Shown here in pieces: positions 35,576 to 44,442 of a DNA stretch of 64,000 nt. The DNA comes from an uncultured Anaerolineae bacterium (GTDB lineage: Bacteria > Chloroflexota > Anaerolineae > Promineifilales > Promineifilaceae). The first letter of the stretch is position 1; each line of letters begins with the position of its first letter. The stretch lies in contig CAJQMR010000046.1 in the NCBI GenBank assembly GCA_905479495.1, forward strand, positions 1 to 64,000, given 5' to 3'. The notes under the pieces were generated by a model that saw nothing but the letters and a program-made list of their open reading frames with translations, did not search any database and was not told where the DNA came from. Position numbers and translations under genes: made by a program.

Positions 35576-37093
35576 ATGTTATTGAAAAAGATTTGGGGAA
35601 AGCGGGCCGAGCGGGAAAAATGGGACACCGGCCTGGCCTGGTTCCGTCTACGTTACCCTGAGGCCGCTGGGCCGACGCACTGTTTAAATCTTTTGTCTCG
35701 GCCAGAAGCTTGTGGTCGCATTGCTCTCTATTATCAGCCGGGTGAACCCGTTTCCGAATTATATCTTGGGGTGGCGGAATTCCAGGGGCGCTTGCTGGGT
35801 CAGATGGCCCCCGATTTCAACCTTTCTCTAAAGCCAAAGTCTAGGGAGATACAAATCCCGCCAGTCAGGCGATTGACGCCTGTGCCTGAGCTTCCCTGGA
35901 ACCAACCCTTCGTGGCGCATATTGTTCAGGAATGCCTCTTCATCAGCTTGCTGGCCGAACCGGAGACAAAAGAGGGCAGCTACCTGCCAAAACCATCCGA
36001 TACTAGAAATCGGTGCTGCCCAGCAGTGTGGCAGCTGCCCCAGCCAGCTCCTGCCGGTTTGTCTTCTCACCAATCTTGGGAGCATTTACCTGCAGAGATT
36101 CCCCCACGTTTGCAGGAGACCACGGCGACAACAAATAGCTGGCCTTTGGGCTGGACGAAAAGCGGCGATTTACTTCACGCGCCAGGGAATCTGAATCTAT
36201 ACGGCCGTCAGGAATCCGTTGCTGCCTGGTTGGTGAATCAGGTAACCCACACGGTGACTGTTAACCCAAGCAGGCTTGTTGTTATTGACGGGGTAGGGGA
36301 TCTGGTTCCCCAGCTCAAACGAAAGGCCGCCATTACCCGCCTTATGGGTGAGAAGTTGACCTATATCGACATTGATAGTGTGAGTTTTACCAATGGGTTT
36401 AATCCTTTGGCCCCTATTCCCGGCGAGACCGAGACTGCGCAGCTAGAGCGTTGGCAGCGCTGGTTTGATGGCATGCAGGTTCAGCACCAGGGTGTACAGA
36501 TGCTGGGCCAGGCGCATGCAGACGGGGTTGAAGATATTCCCGGTTTGCTCAAATGGCTCAAGCGGGAGGAGAGACAAGGGCTTAATACAGCCGTATCCAG
36601 TTTGAAAATGGCCTTAGACCGATTAACCGTGAATCGTACGTTACGTGAACGACTCGAATGGCCTGCTAACTCAATGGACATACTACCGGAGGGTTTGCTG
36701 TTTTTTGCCTGTAGAGCGTCAGATTGGGCAAGGCAGCAAATATTGCGTTCTGTATTGCTAAGCGTGATACAGTTTCAAGACATCCGTTTGATTTTGCACG
36801 GTTTCACTGGGGATACTTTAGAAGAGGTAAGTTTGCTCAAACCTGCAACGGCCGTTCTCAGTAATGGCCCAATACTGCCAGACAGCACGGTTATCTTGAC
36901 AGAATGCCATACTCGTGGCGTGACGAGACTGGTAAAATGCTTTTTTGCGGGTGATTCCTTGTGGCAAGAGAATCTTGAACTTTTGCATCGCGGCGATGCG
37001 TTTGTGATTTCAAAGACCACTCCTGTTTGGATGTCCTGGCGTCGGCCAATTGTCTCTCATTCTGATGTCATTGATCTTACCAAAGACCAATAA
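35576..37093 (+). CDS. Degenerate coupling-protein-like (TraD/VirD4-like) ATPase homologue
   Basis: 505 aa. The middle and C-terminal parts recall the RecA-like fold of type IV coupling proteins and VirB4 (VVIDGVGDLVPQLKRK, the NGFNPLAPIPGE block, a region around LILHGFTGD, FVISKTT near the end), but where Walker A should be it has YGRQESVAAWLV, without GK(S/T). It is probably non-hydrolysing. ATG 35576 is preceded by AGAAGAGG; a TTG at 35573 is in frame. Its last codons are also the beginning of a 324-bp direct repeat. Confidence 0.55.
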   Translation: MLLKKIWGKRAEREKWDTGLAWFRLRYPEAAGPTHCLNLLSRPEACGRIALYYQPGEPVSELYLGVAEFQGRLLGQMAPDFNLSLKPKSREIQIPPVRRLTPVPELPWNQPFVAHIVQECLFISLLAEPETKEGSYLPKPSDTRNRCCPAVWQLPQPAPAGLSSHQSWEHLPAEIPPRLQETTATTNSWPLGWTKSGDLLHAPGNLNLYGRQESVAAWLVNQVTHTVTVNPSRLVVIDGVGDLVPQLKRKAAITRLMGEKLTYIDIDSVSFTNGFNPLAPIPGETETAQLERWQRWFDGMQVQHQGVQMLGQAHADGVEDIPGLLKWLKREERQGLNTAVSSLKMALDRLTVNRTLRERLEWPANSMDILPEGLLFFACRASDWARQQILRSVLLSVIQFQDIRLILHGFTGDTLEEVSLLKPATAVLSNGPILPDSTVILTECHTRGVTRLVKCFFAGDSLWQENLELLHRGDAFVISKTTPVWMSWRRPIVSHSDVIDLTKDQ

Positions 37094-37407
37094 CGCTAAA
37101 TGCTGGACTGCAGGCTTCAAACAGGGCTCCTAATGCCAATGATTAAAGTGATGGACTTGTTCTGTGCACACCATGACATCGAGTTAATGCTGGAGGATAA
37201 CGATATCTAAATCTTTATCACTTTCGGATAATTGAATGGTGCGGATTAGTGAAAAGAGAATCGCGGAAGTGTGCCCCATGAGGAGCCAAACCAAAAAATC
37301 CTACTTCAAATGAGATGAAGTAGGATTGTATCAACGCTTGCGACAAGGGCATCATTTCGTCTTTTTAGTCGAGTAGCCCCTTGTGATCGACCATTTTGCA
37401 TATTACG
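37084..37407. repeat. Long direct repeat, copy 1 (324 bp)
   Basis: Nearly identical to 48481-48805 in the same orientation: both begin AGACCAATAACGCTAAATGC and end GACCATTTTGCATATTACG, with about a dozen mismatches and a single 1-nt indel (CTTTTTAGTC here, CTTTTTCAGTC there). Copy 1 starts inside the last codons of the coupling-protein-like gene. It includes a hairpin with an A-run (terminator on the minus strand). The two copies bracket an 11-kb A+T-richer segment. Confidence 0.95.
37293..37326 (-). terminator. Intrinsic terminator inside direct repeat copy 1
   Basis: Arms ATCCTACTTCA (37298-37308) and TGAAGTAGGAT (37316-37326); on the minus strand the stem is followed by TTTTTT (complement of the A-run at 37293-37298). 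It would end transcription coming from the minus-strand ATPase operon at 37848-42629. Confidence 0.75.
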
Positions 37408-37539
37408 AGCTGTTCGGTGGGTTGTTGAGTATTTGGGGGCAAAAGTGCCGCATCGGTCACAAGGTTCTTCAGGTTGACAATATCTGATTGTGCGAATGGC
37501 GCAGAGGGTCTGATTGATATTAGGTATTGCTTTTCTCAT
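37306..37539 (-). pseudogene. Possible transposase N-terminal remnant
   Basis: A 77-aa frame with CxxC-type zinc-finger-like beginning (CQPEEPCDRCGTF) and a STTHRTARNM stretch that recalls the N-terminus of ISL3-like transposases, then degenerates into the terminator hairpin. Its right half is unique, its left half lies in the direct repeat. Weak evidence; the rest of 37408-37847 holds nothing I recognise. Confidence 0.25.
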
Positions 37540-37847
37540 TGGGGCTTACTTCTCTCCCTTTTGGGAAAACAACGCTTTAAGCCCTCTGAGGATGCGATAT
37601 TGTTGACAGCAAACGTCTTTCTAACTCATGGTACACTTTAACCCGTGATTTGACAGCCACTTTGAACTTGAATTGTTGACTGTATTTTTTCCGTTTTTCA
37701 TCACTCAAAAACCTCTTCAAGCTGTAGTGCATTTGGCTTTAGCTTGTGGTCTAGTTTTGGGTGTTCATTACATTTTTTATCTGTTTTATCTATTAGTTCA
37801 AAGTAGGTCATTTCCTTAGTACGTCAACTAGATATACTCAATATCTG

Positions 37848-39194
37848 TTACTCAGTTTCATGAAATTTATTTCTGTATTCATACCCTTTTTGCCGATGGG
37901 TAACAATAACCTCTTGAGAACTTCGGAGCTTTAGTTTACGGCGAACACGCATTATTATTTGTCTAAGTAGGTGTCGGTTGTCGTCTGTGTCTTCTTCATG
38001 CCAAACTGCATTTAATATATCTTTATAAAGTCTTATTTCTCCAGGATGCTTTTGGAGATAAATTAGCAAGGCTTCTTCACGTGAGGTAAAAAGCTTTCCG
38101 GCTTCGCGTCCAGTATTTTCGGGGATCTCGTTTTCAATATTGGCTTCTTCCGCTTTGAGTTCAACAAATCTTTCCCAAAGCCTGGAGAAAAATTGGTAAG
38201 AATCTCTTTCCCAAATGACCAGGCCCATATCCATTAAACTATCCAATGACTGACGATTTAATGAGGACACATTGTGTTTATCTCTTGATTTTGATAATTG
38301 AATTAAGCTCTCCTGTTGGGTAGGTTTGATGTGCGTCCAAAAACGAAAAAATTCGCTATAGAAATCTTTTGTCAGAAGCCGACTTGCCCACAATTCTTTT
38401 AGCTCTGCCTGTTCCAGGTTTGGATATCTTTTACGCAACTCATACCATTGGCTGGCCCCTTTAAGAATGTAATACGGATAGCGACCTGTTTCAGGTAGCA
38501 GTTGGTAATACTCCGCAATAGGTTCTCTTTCTCTGTTTGGATCCAAAGCTGCTTTTAGTAGGATTCGCGCATCCCCATTAGAGAGTGGATCTAAATTTAT
38601 GGGAACCATTTGTCCACCAAACCATGAGCTAGCTGCATCTTCTTTTATCTCAACAAGAGTCTTCTCAGTAGCAGTTATTATGGCAGATAAATCAACTAGA
38701 GGACGGAGTTCCGTAGCCTCACTCTGTGGAATGTTTCTAAGAGCATTTTCAAAATGATCAAAAAGAAATACAATCCTTTTTTGTTGGTTAACGGCTTGGA
38801 TAAGTAGATGATTTATGGCGAATAATTCGTTTCCTCCAATTTCTTTTTCAATAGACCCCAATCGACCATCAGCTAAAATTTTTTCTAGCATCCAAGCTGA
38901 GAAAGGTTCCTGCTGATAATAAAAATTACAATCCAAATAAAATAAGATTAAATGATTTGGTTGACGAAAATGACGGGGAATGCGGCTAATGCCTTCTTGT
39001 CGTGTAATGGCTCCAGATGGATGGGAGAGGTACTTGAGAAGGGCAGTCGATCCCATAGTGCGGAAACTGACTACTTGGTAGGAAACAGGTTGAGATTCTG
39101 TAATGCCACCAAGTATCTGTCGTACCAAAAAGTCACGTCCTATAAGATTGGGTGGATCTTGGATCATAAATTGGTGAAATGGATTATTATTCAT
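37848..39194 (-). CDS. AAA-like ATPase domain (degenerate P-loop) with OmpR-type winged helix
   Basis: 448 aa. The N-terminal region looks like the STAND/AAA-like ATPases of accessory conflict systems (LIGRDFLVRQILGGI, then FRTMGSTALLKYLSHP where GxxxxGKS is expected, so Walker A is degenerate; IVFLFDHFENAL as Walker B). The last ~85 residues are a Trans_reg_C winged helix (LFTSREEALLIYL, LLRQIIMRVRRKLKLR, VTHRQKGYEYR). It thus couples an ATPase-like sensor to DNA binding. ATG 39194 is chosen over an upstream TTG frame start. It lies 63 nt downstream of the RelA/SpoT-ATPase fusion on the same strand: an operon. Confidence 0.78.
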   Translation of the reverse strand: MNNNPFHQFMIQDPPNLIGRDFLVRQILGGITESQPVSYQVVSFRTMGSTALLKYLSHPSGAITRQEGISRIPRHFRQPNHLILFYLDCNFYYQQEPFSAWMLEKILADGRLGSIEKEIGGNELFAINHLLIQAVNQQKRIVFLFDHFENALRNIPQSEATELRPLVDLSAIITATEKTLVEIKEDAASSWFGGQMVPINLDPLSNGDARILLKAALDPNREREPIAEYYQLLPETGRYPYYILKGASQWYELRKRYPNLEQAELKELWASRLLTKDFYSEFFRFWTHIKPTQQESLIQLSKSRDKHNVSSLNRQSLDSLMDMGLVIWERDSYQFFSRLWERFVELKAEEANIENEIPENTGREAGKLFTSREEALLIYLQKHPGEIRLYKDILNAVWHEEDTDDNRHLLRQIIMRVRRKLKLRSSQEVIVTHRQKGYEYRNKFHETE

Positions 39195-39257
39195 GTTTCT
39201 CGAACCTTGTAAAAAAAGTAGCCCAATAAATCGCAAATTCTAGTTTGCAGGTTGTGA

Positions 39258-42200
39258 CTAAGACCAATTTCGGAGAATCCATTGGCAGAAATATTCAACA
39301 ATAATGCGTACATGAGTAATATTTGATTCTCGATCCTTTCGAGTGCTTAATACCCCATGCAGTTCTAGATAATCGAGAGCATTGACTATTTCAACTGCAG
39401 ACAAATTGGATTGCTTTGCTAATTCTGATACGTCCACCCAGCGGCTGCCTTCATATTGCTTTATCGCAACCTGCAACATCAAAGGTCTGAGCCCCTCATC
39501 CCCCTCATCCACTTTTTTAATCAAAAATTTAAAACTGCTGTTACCATTGCGAATCAAGGTTTGTACCGCTATTTGTAAATCTTCTGTTCGTGCTAATACC
39601 CTACCACTTTGTAAGACGTGGTCTACAATATCTCTACAAAGCAAATTAATGATATAAGGGTGTCCATTTGTAGAATCAACAATCTGGTTAACAACCGCTT
39701 CATCAAATTGCATATTCAATCGGAGCGGCTCCTGTATTAATTTTCTGGCTGAAATTTGGTCGAGCATCGGCAGATCTAACTTAACTCCTTGGGCGAACAA
39801 CGTATAAGCTTCGTGCTCTGTTGGAAGCTCATAATACTGACTAGTATGAGTGACAAGCATCAATGTAATGCCTGGAAAATCTCCAAGCGTTAATGTGCGT
39901 AACTCCGAAAACAATAAAGAGCTTGAATATTCGTTGGTCAAAATATTAAACTCGTCAAGGATAAGTAGTATCCGTTGGGGGGATACAAGATCTTGAATAT
40001 TGCGTAAGTAAGTGAAAAACTCTTTGTTTGGATTCTGCTGTAATTGGTCCTCAGTGGGTGGTCGGTAATCTGCTTCAGGAATGCTGGGGGAAATAGTACT
40101 TTTTATCTCTCGGTATATTTCCTCCATGATTAGCCAATATATATTGGCTTCAGTTAAATCGCGTGTGATTTGTTGTAAATTAATATAAATGGGCCGGATT
40201 CGACCGCGCAAGTAGTTGCGAGTTAGCTTTGCTAATGATGTTTTTCCTGACCGAGGTTGTCCCACAAGGATAATTAAGCTTTCTGGTTGCGAGACCTCTA
40301 GCCAATTTTTCAACTTCCATATTTCATCATCCCTGCCAAATAACATGCGTTGTTCCCGAACAGGTCCCGGTGTATATGGAATTTCAATTTTGCCGGTGAT
40401 TCTAGTTTTATAATGGGCACTTTGCGAGAGGGTTACTGGCCAGATAGAACTGTCAATAATATTAGGTACCTTATCGAATCCCTCTTTAAGGATTTTTACC
40501 TGCTTGATTGTATCGCTCTCAACTGTAAACTGAACAGTTGCCATTCCTTCTGAATCCGCGGATGCTTGAACATAAGTTAAATTTATTCGGTTGTCATCGT
40601 AAATTGGTTTAAGAAGATCGCCAATTAAGTAGGTACGGTCGCGGGCAAGAATAGTGACATTTGAAGCCTCACGACTAAGATTTACTTCACCCCATTTCAC
40701 GTTTTCATCTAATTCATCAGGGTTGATGCCATTCAAGCAGGAAATACGGTAGGGAGAGGGTAATCCAAATAATGACTGGCCTTTATTAATCTCCTTGTTT
40801 TTTGGGTGTGGTAAGGCTTTTCGGTGTAAAGTTAATTTTTCAACATCCTGTCTCTGTTTGCGATGAAGGATCAGGGGAGCACCGGGAGCCGGTTTGCAGT
40901 TTGGACAAAATTGCAATGGTGCATTATGAAAAGACGGTTGGAAGTTTTTGTCCGATACTAATCTGTCGCCTGTTTTATTTACAACAGCCGAAGTTAACTC
41001 AGATTCAAGAATAAAAGCGATTATTTTTTCAGAAGCTATCTTCTTATTATGGTTTTGCGAGCCTGGTGTAATAGCTTGAAATAAACTATTAACATTCGTT
41101 AGCCCCAATTCATCAACAACCATAGAAAAATATTTTTCTAATTGAGCTTCAGGGACGACAAACCCGGAATCTTTTTCCAATGCATCCAAATATCGGGCAA
41201 TGTGTTGGCGTCCAGCGTGTACGCTTTGGCGAATAGCACGTAAACCTTGTTTGATCTTTTGTCGGGTTCTCGGATTTTTCGCAATGTGTAACCAGGCAGG
41301 ATCCGGACCTTGAAAAAGAGGGTCGTGTTCTAAGAACACGAGATCTCCATTGTGTAGTTCAGTAGCATGAGATACTTTTTGGCCATTTACCATTACACTA
41401 CGGCAATGATGACCTAATTTTGTATGCAAGTCATAGGCAAAATCTAAACCTGTGCTTCCCCTATTCAAACACTTTACTTCTCCCAATGGTGTAAATACAT
41501 AAATTTTCTCCTTATCAAGGTTGGTCGGCGCACCAATATCATATAATTCTAAAAGAGTTGTGATTTCGTCTAGATCACTTGTTTGTTGCCACGGCAATAC
41601 TTGGCGCTGAGAACTTTCAGAGTAATTATTGTTTGTTCCCAACCGGCCCCACATATTTATCTCGTGCATTTCCCGCGTCGTGATACGAAACGCAATTAAT
41701 TTGTGATTGCAGGAAAGATTTCTATCGTTGCCAATTATGGTTGTGTGAATTGCTCGATATCCATTAGCATTTGGATTGGCAATATAATCGGCAAATCGCC
41801 CCATGACAGGTAGGCCCAATTGATGGATTGATTCCAAGAGAAGGTAACAATGCGAACGATCTTTCGTAAAGACAGTAATAGTGATTATCTCGCTTAATTC
41901 CTCGGGGGATTCACCGTGTTGGCTACGATATATAATCCTACCTGGTACAGGTTTGCGTAACTCGCATTTTGCAAGTCCGATACCTAATTGCCGGTCGAGA
42001 TGGGTTTGTATTTGTTGGACACATTTTATTTGATCCGAATAACTCCGTTCCAAACGCTCATTTAGTGAGCTAAAATCTTTCGAGTAAAGAAATTTCGCTG
42101 TTTGTTCTACCCACTCGCGTCTCAAAGCCCACAGTCCAAGCATCTGAAGGAGAGGCAAAAAAATGATCTCGGTATCTCTCCAATAGTTTTCCTTCTGACT

Positions 42201-42629
42201 GTCTGTATAGGCAATCTCAGCTCTGGCTCCATGATCTGCAACTGTTAAGAGGACCAACTCGAGATTTAGGTAAGCTTCCCTCATTAATTGGCGCAATTTT
42301 AGTGACCGTGCATCACCTGTCTGACTAGTTCCAGCAGCCGGAATGACTGTCATTTGAAATAATTCATACCATCTGGCAAGTAAACTCCACGAAGGTGAAG
42401 AGAGTTGTGTTTTTAAGATTGGCTGAGCGTCCGGATAATTTTCCATCCAGGATAAATATCTTGCGGTTTGGTTTGTTTCCAAACTTGCGTTTACTTGTTT
42501 AAGCAATAATTGAATTTTTTGATGGTGCAGGATCATTGAAGGTGTGAGAGGGAAATCATGATTTAGCTCTTGAAACCACACCTGTTGCTCTAAAGAAGTG
42601 TCAGTAAATCCTTCAATCTTCTTAGCCAC
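39258..42629 (-). CDS. RelA/SpoT-like pseudoenzyme fused to AAA/STAND-type ATPase
   Basis: 1123 aa. Order: a pseudo-HD helical region ending EIIFLPLLQMLGLWALRREW as in RelA; a RelA/SpoT synthetase-like domain (GRFADYIANPNANGYRAIHT, about 276-296); TGS (YVFTPLGEVKCLNRGSTGLD to VSHATELHNGD); helical; a CC/zinc-finger-like piece (FCPNCKPAPGAP, about 573); ACT (about 660-730); then an ATPase with FGRDDEIWKL, Walker A GQPRSGKTS (about 790) and Walker B ILLILDEFNIL (about 886), and a C-terminal winged-helix-like part. Compared by eye with RelA, FDVRAVRIV reads SEIITITVF and VEIQIRT reads IAFRITT, so synthetase residues seem lost. GTG start with AGGAGG 4 nt upstream. No (p)ppGpp synthesis is implied; a sensor role is inference. 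Confidence 0.82.
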   Translation of the reverse strand: MAKKIEGFTDTSLEQQVWFQELNHDFPLTPSMILHHQKIQLLLKQVNASLETNQTARYLSWMENYPDAQPILKTQLSSPSWSLLARWYELFQMTVIPAAGTSQTGDARSLKLRQLMREAYLNLELVLLTVADHGARAEIAYTDSQKENYWRDTEIIFLPLLQMLGLWALRREWVEQTAKFLYSKDFSSLNERLERSYSDQIKCVQQIQTHLDRQLGIGLAKCELRKPVPGRIIYRSQHGESPEELSEIITITVFTKDRSHCYLLLESIHQLGLPVMGRFADYIANPNANGYRAIHTTIIGNDRNLSCNHKLIAFRITTREMHEINMWGRLGTNNNYSESSQRQVLPWQQTSDLDEITTLLELYDIGAPTNLDKEKIYVFTPLGEVKCLNRGSTGLDFAYDLHTKLGHHCRSVMVNGQKVSHATELHNGDLVFLEHDPLFQGPDPAWLHIAKNPRTRQKIKQGLRAIRQSVHAGRQHIARYLDALEKDSGFVVPEAQLEKYFSMVVDELGLTNVNSLFQAITPGSQNHNKKIASEKIIAFILESELTSAVVNKTGDRLVSDKNFQPSFHNAPLQFCPNCKPAPGAPLILHRKQRQDVEKLTLHRKALPHPKNKEINKGQSLFGLPSPYRISCLNGINPDELDENVKWGEVNLSREASNVTILARDRTYLIGDLLKPIYDDNRINLTYVQASADSEGMATVQFTVESDTIKQVKILKEGFDKVPNIIDSSIWPVTLSQSAHYKTRITGKIEIPYTPGPVREQRMLFGRDDEIWKLKNWLEVSQPESLIILVGQPRSGKTSLAKLTRNYLRGRIRPIYINLQQITRDLTEANIYWLIMEEIYREIKSTISPSIPEADYRPPTEDQLQQNPNKEFFTYLRNIQDLVSPQRILLILDEFNILTNEYSSSLLFSELRTLTLGDFPGITLMLVTHTSQYYELPTEHEAYTLFAQGVKLDLPMLDQISARKLIQEPLRLNMQFDEAVVNQIVDSTNGHPYIINLLCRDIVDHVLQSGRVLARTEDLQIAVQTLIRNGNSSFKFLIKKVDEGDEGLRPLMLQVAIKQYEGSRWVDVSELAKQSNLSAVEIVNALDYLELHGVLSTRKDRESNITHVRIIVEYFCQWILRNWS

Positions 42630-42828
42630 AATTCCTCCTAATTGGCGCACAAAAAGCATTTAACAACAGCACTAGTATAAACGAATTATATCACTAAAAT
42701 CAACAAGCAATGGTTTCGCGCATATTGATTATCGGTTATTATGAAATTTGTAGCAGTCAGGGGGTAATATAAATTTGGTGGCTGGAAGAGGTGGGCGACT
42801 ATAGCTACCACAAAAAAGGAGTAAAAAG

Positions 42829-42924
42829 ATGGAAATCGCGGGTTCATCATTACTGATTCTTAGTCTTGTGGCGTTTATTTTAGGAATGGTAGTTGGTATC
42901 TCTTTAACAAGACCAAGATATTAA
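42829..42924 (+). CDS. 31-aa single-TM peptide
   Basis: Begins MEIAGSS, has a continuous hydrophobic helix (LLILSLVAFILGMVVGI) and a short basic end (SLTRPRY). AAAAAGGAG lies 7 nt before ATG. It is divergent from the RelA/SpoT-ATPase operon, 199 bp away. Size and topology fit either a toxin-like membrane peptide or a small membrane regulator. No family can be assigned. Confidence 0.6.
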   Translation: MEIAGSSLLILSLVAFILGMVVGISLTRPRY

Positions 42925-43500
42925 CTGTGTAGTGACTTTTTAGAATTAGCAAAATAAACTAGCTACATATCACTTTTGGAATTGGACACTGATGAACACT
43001 GGTTTACACAGATAAAAAACATAAATCAGTGGCTATCTGTGTTAATCTGTGTCCTATTTTCTTTTCTCGCTCAAACTGATATGTGGCTAGCAAAATAAAT
43101 AGATATCCGTATTGGCCAATTCAATAAGTAGTAGAGTAGATGGGGCCGTCTAAAGCTTTAGCTGGTGGGAATCCAGATCACACAAAATATCGGACAAAGC
43201 AAATCAATTTGTGAACTTTTTTCCCACCAGTTTAGCTGAACGGAATTATTCTTTTTTACATAATGTATCCCATGCTCATCTTGAGCACGCAAATATCATG
43301 ATTCGAGAATACAATTCTTAATGAATTATCGACCAGAGGAGAATTTTCACCGATGCCCAGTGCAGAAGATCTTATGATATCAGTCGGTTCCTGAGAATTT
43401 TTAACTTCATGAATAATCTTTTTACTGCAATCACGGCATTCAAACGGCCGTAAGCTGTTGTATTTCTGCATGATCTTTACCCGCTTTAGTGGAGACAAAG
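42925..43500. other. Intergenic region with inverted repeat, no gene recognised
   Basis: Contains degenerate repeats of the ACACAGAT/CTGTGTTAATCTGTGT kind (42995-43050) and an inverted repeat with arms CTGGTGGGA (43162-43170) and TCCCACCAG (43222-43230). The minus-strand ORF at 43256-43504 has no ribosome binding site or recognisable domain and I do not call it. Confidence 0.45.
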
Positions 43501-44053
43501 TCAAGCAATTAATGGCAACTCTTCATAGGCAACCGGATTTTGAAAGCCTAATTACGAATGGATACGCTGTCGATTATAAAACACCTCAATGTATTCAAAC
43601 AATTCAGCCCTTGCCTCCAAACGGCTGGAATAGACAACTCCTCGGATACATTCCACCTTTAGCGTAGCAAAAAAGCTTTCCATTGGCGCAATGTCGTAAC
43701 AATTTCCGCGACGACTCATACTTGGTAACAACTCATAGGTAGTCAGCATGGCTTGATAGTCCAGGCTTGCATATTGACTGCCTTGGTCAGAATGCTGTGG
43801 CAATATACGTAATATCTGCTAACCAAACCTGATTAGGCTTAGTGGCTGTAAACTGCTGGTCAAGTAGATTGGGTGCCACCTTACCCTGTCGGGATTGATC
43901 CAGGCCACTAAGACCAGCTTCAGAGATTACCTTTATGACTTCATAGTTATGTGCTTTCGCATATGCCAAACAATCCTCTTTTTGCTTGGAAAGTTGAGTA
44001 GTTGACTTTTGATCGATAGCCGCTAAACGGCAGAAAATAATTGCCTTTTTCAT
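43501..44053 (-). pseudogene. Serine-recombinase fragment fused to decayed IS3-family transposase
   Basis: From ATG 44053 (GGAGG 8 nt upstream) the frame starts like the catalytic domain of a serine recombinase (MKKAIIFCRLAAIDQKS, QKEDCLAYAKAHNYEVIKV, GLSG) for about 50 residues, but the RVS motif reads RLA, so the catalytic Ser is missing. It runs without a stop into an IS3 OrfB (KVAPNLLDQQFTA, NQVWLADITY). About 50 codons are then deleted, the frame shifts near 43795 and continues HSDQGSQYAS, MSRRGNCYDIAPMESFFA, FYNRQRIHS, one TAA, and LGFQNPVAYEELPLIA ending at 43501. Same IS family as the remnant next to the CRISPR array. The following 44054-44442 holds nothing recognisable. Confidence 0.8.
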
Positions 44054-44442
44054 AATGTGACCCTCCTGCATCGGACATCATTTTCATGTTAATTGTCCAT
44101 CCTCATCTCTATTTGGGCAAAATACAATCTGGCATAATTTCGACAAATTATATTGAACAGCAAATAGCAGTTGCTTTCTTAAACAAATACATCTTCTATC
44201 ACCCTCCAGCCAATGGAGTAGTAAAAACCTATCAGGAAAAATGGAAAAAAGAGCTTAATTTGCTCACTTAGGACATAGTACCAAAGTTGGCGGCCGCTTC
44301 CGCAAACGGCCGAATGCCAATATTTTTATGTGGAAGGGAATGCGGCATATGTCAAGGTGTTAAATACTACTTGATAAATAATCATCGCCTGTTATATACT
44401 GCCCTCAGTGCCAAAATCTCATCGAACACGGAGACAATTCCC

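Noticed and set aside
39258..42629. Calling this an active (p)ppGpp synthetase/hydrolase (rel/spoT)
   Set aside because: The HD hydrolase motif is absent and synthetase catalytic positions appear replaced; the fused ATPase makes a housekeeping RSH unlikely.
43256..43504. Minus-strand ORF of 82 codons
   Set aside because: No family resemblance or ribosome binding site; overlaps the decayed IS end.
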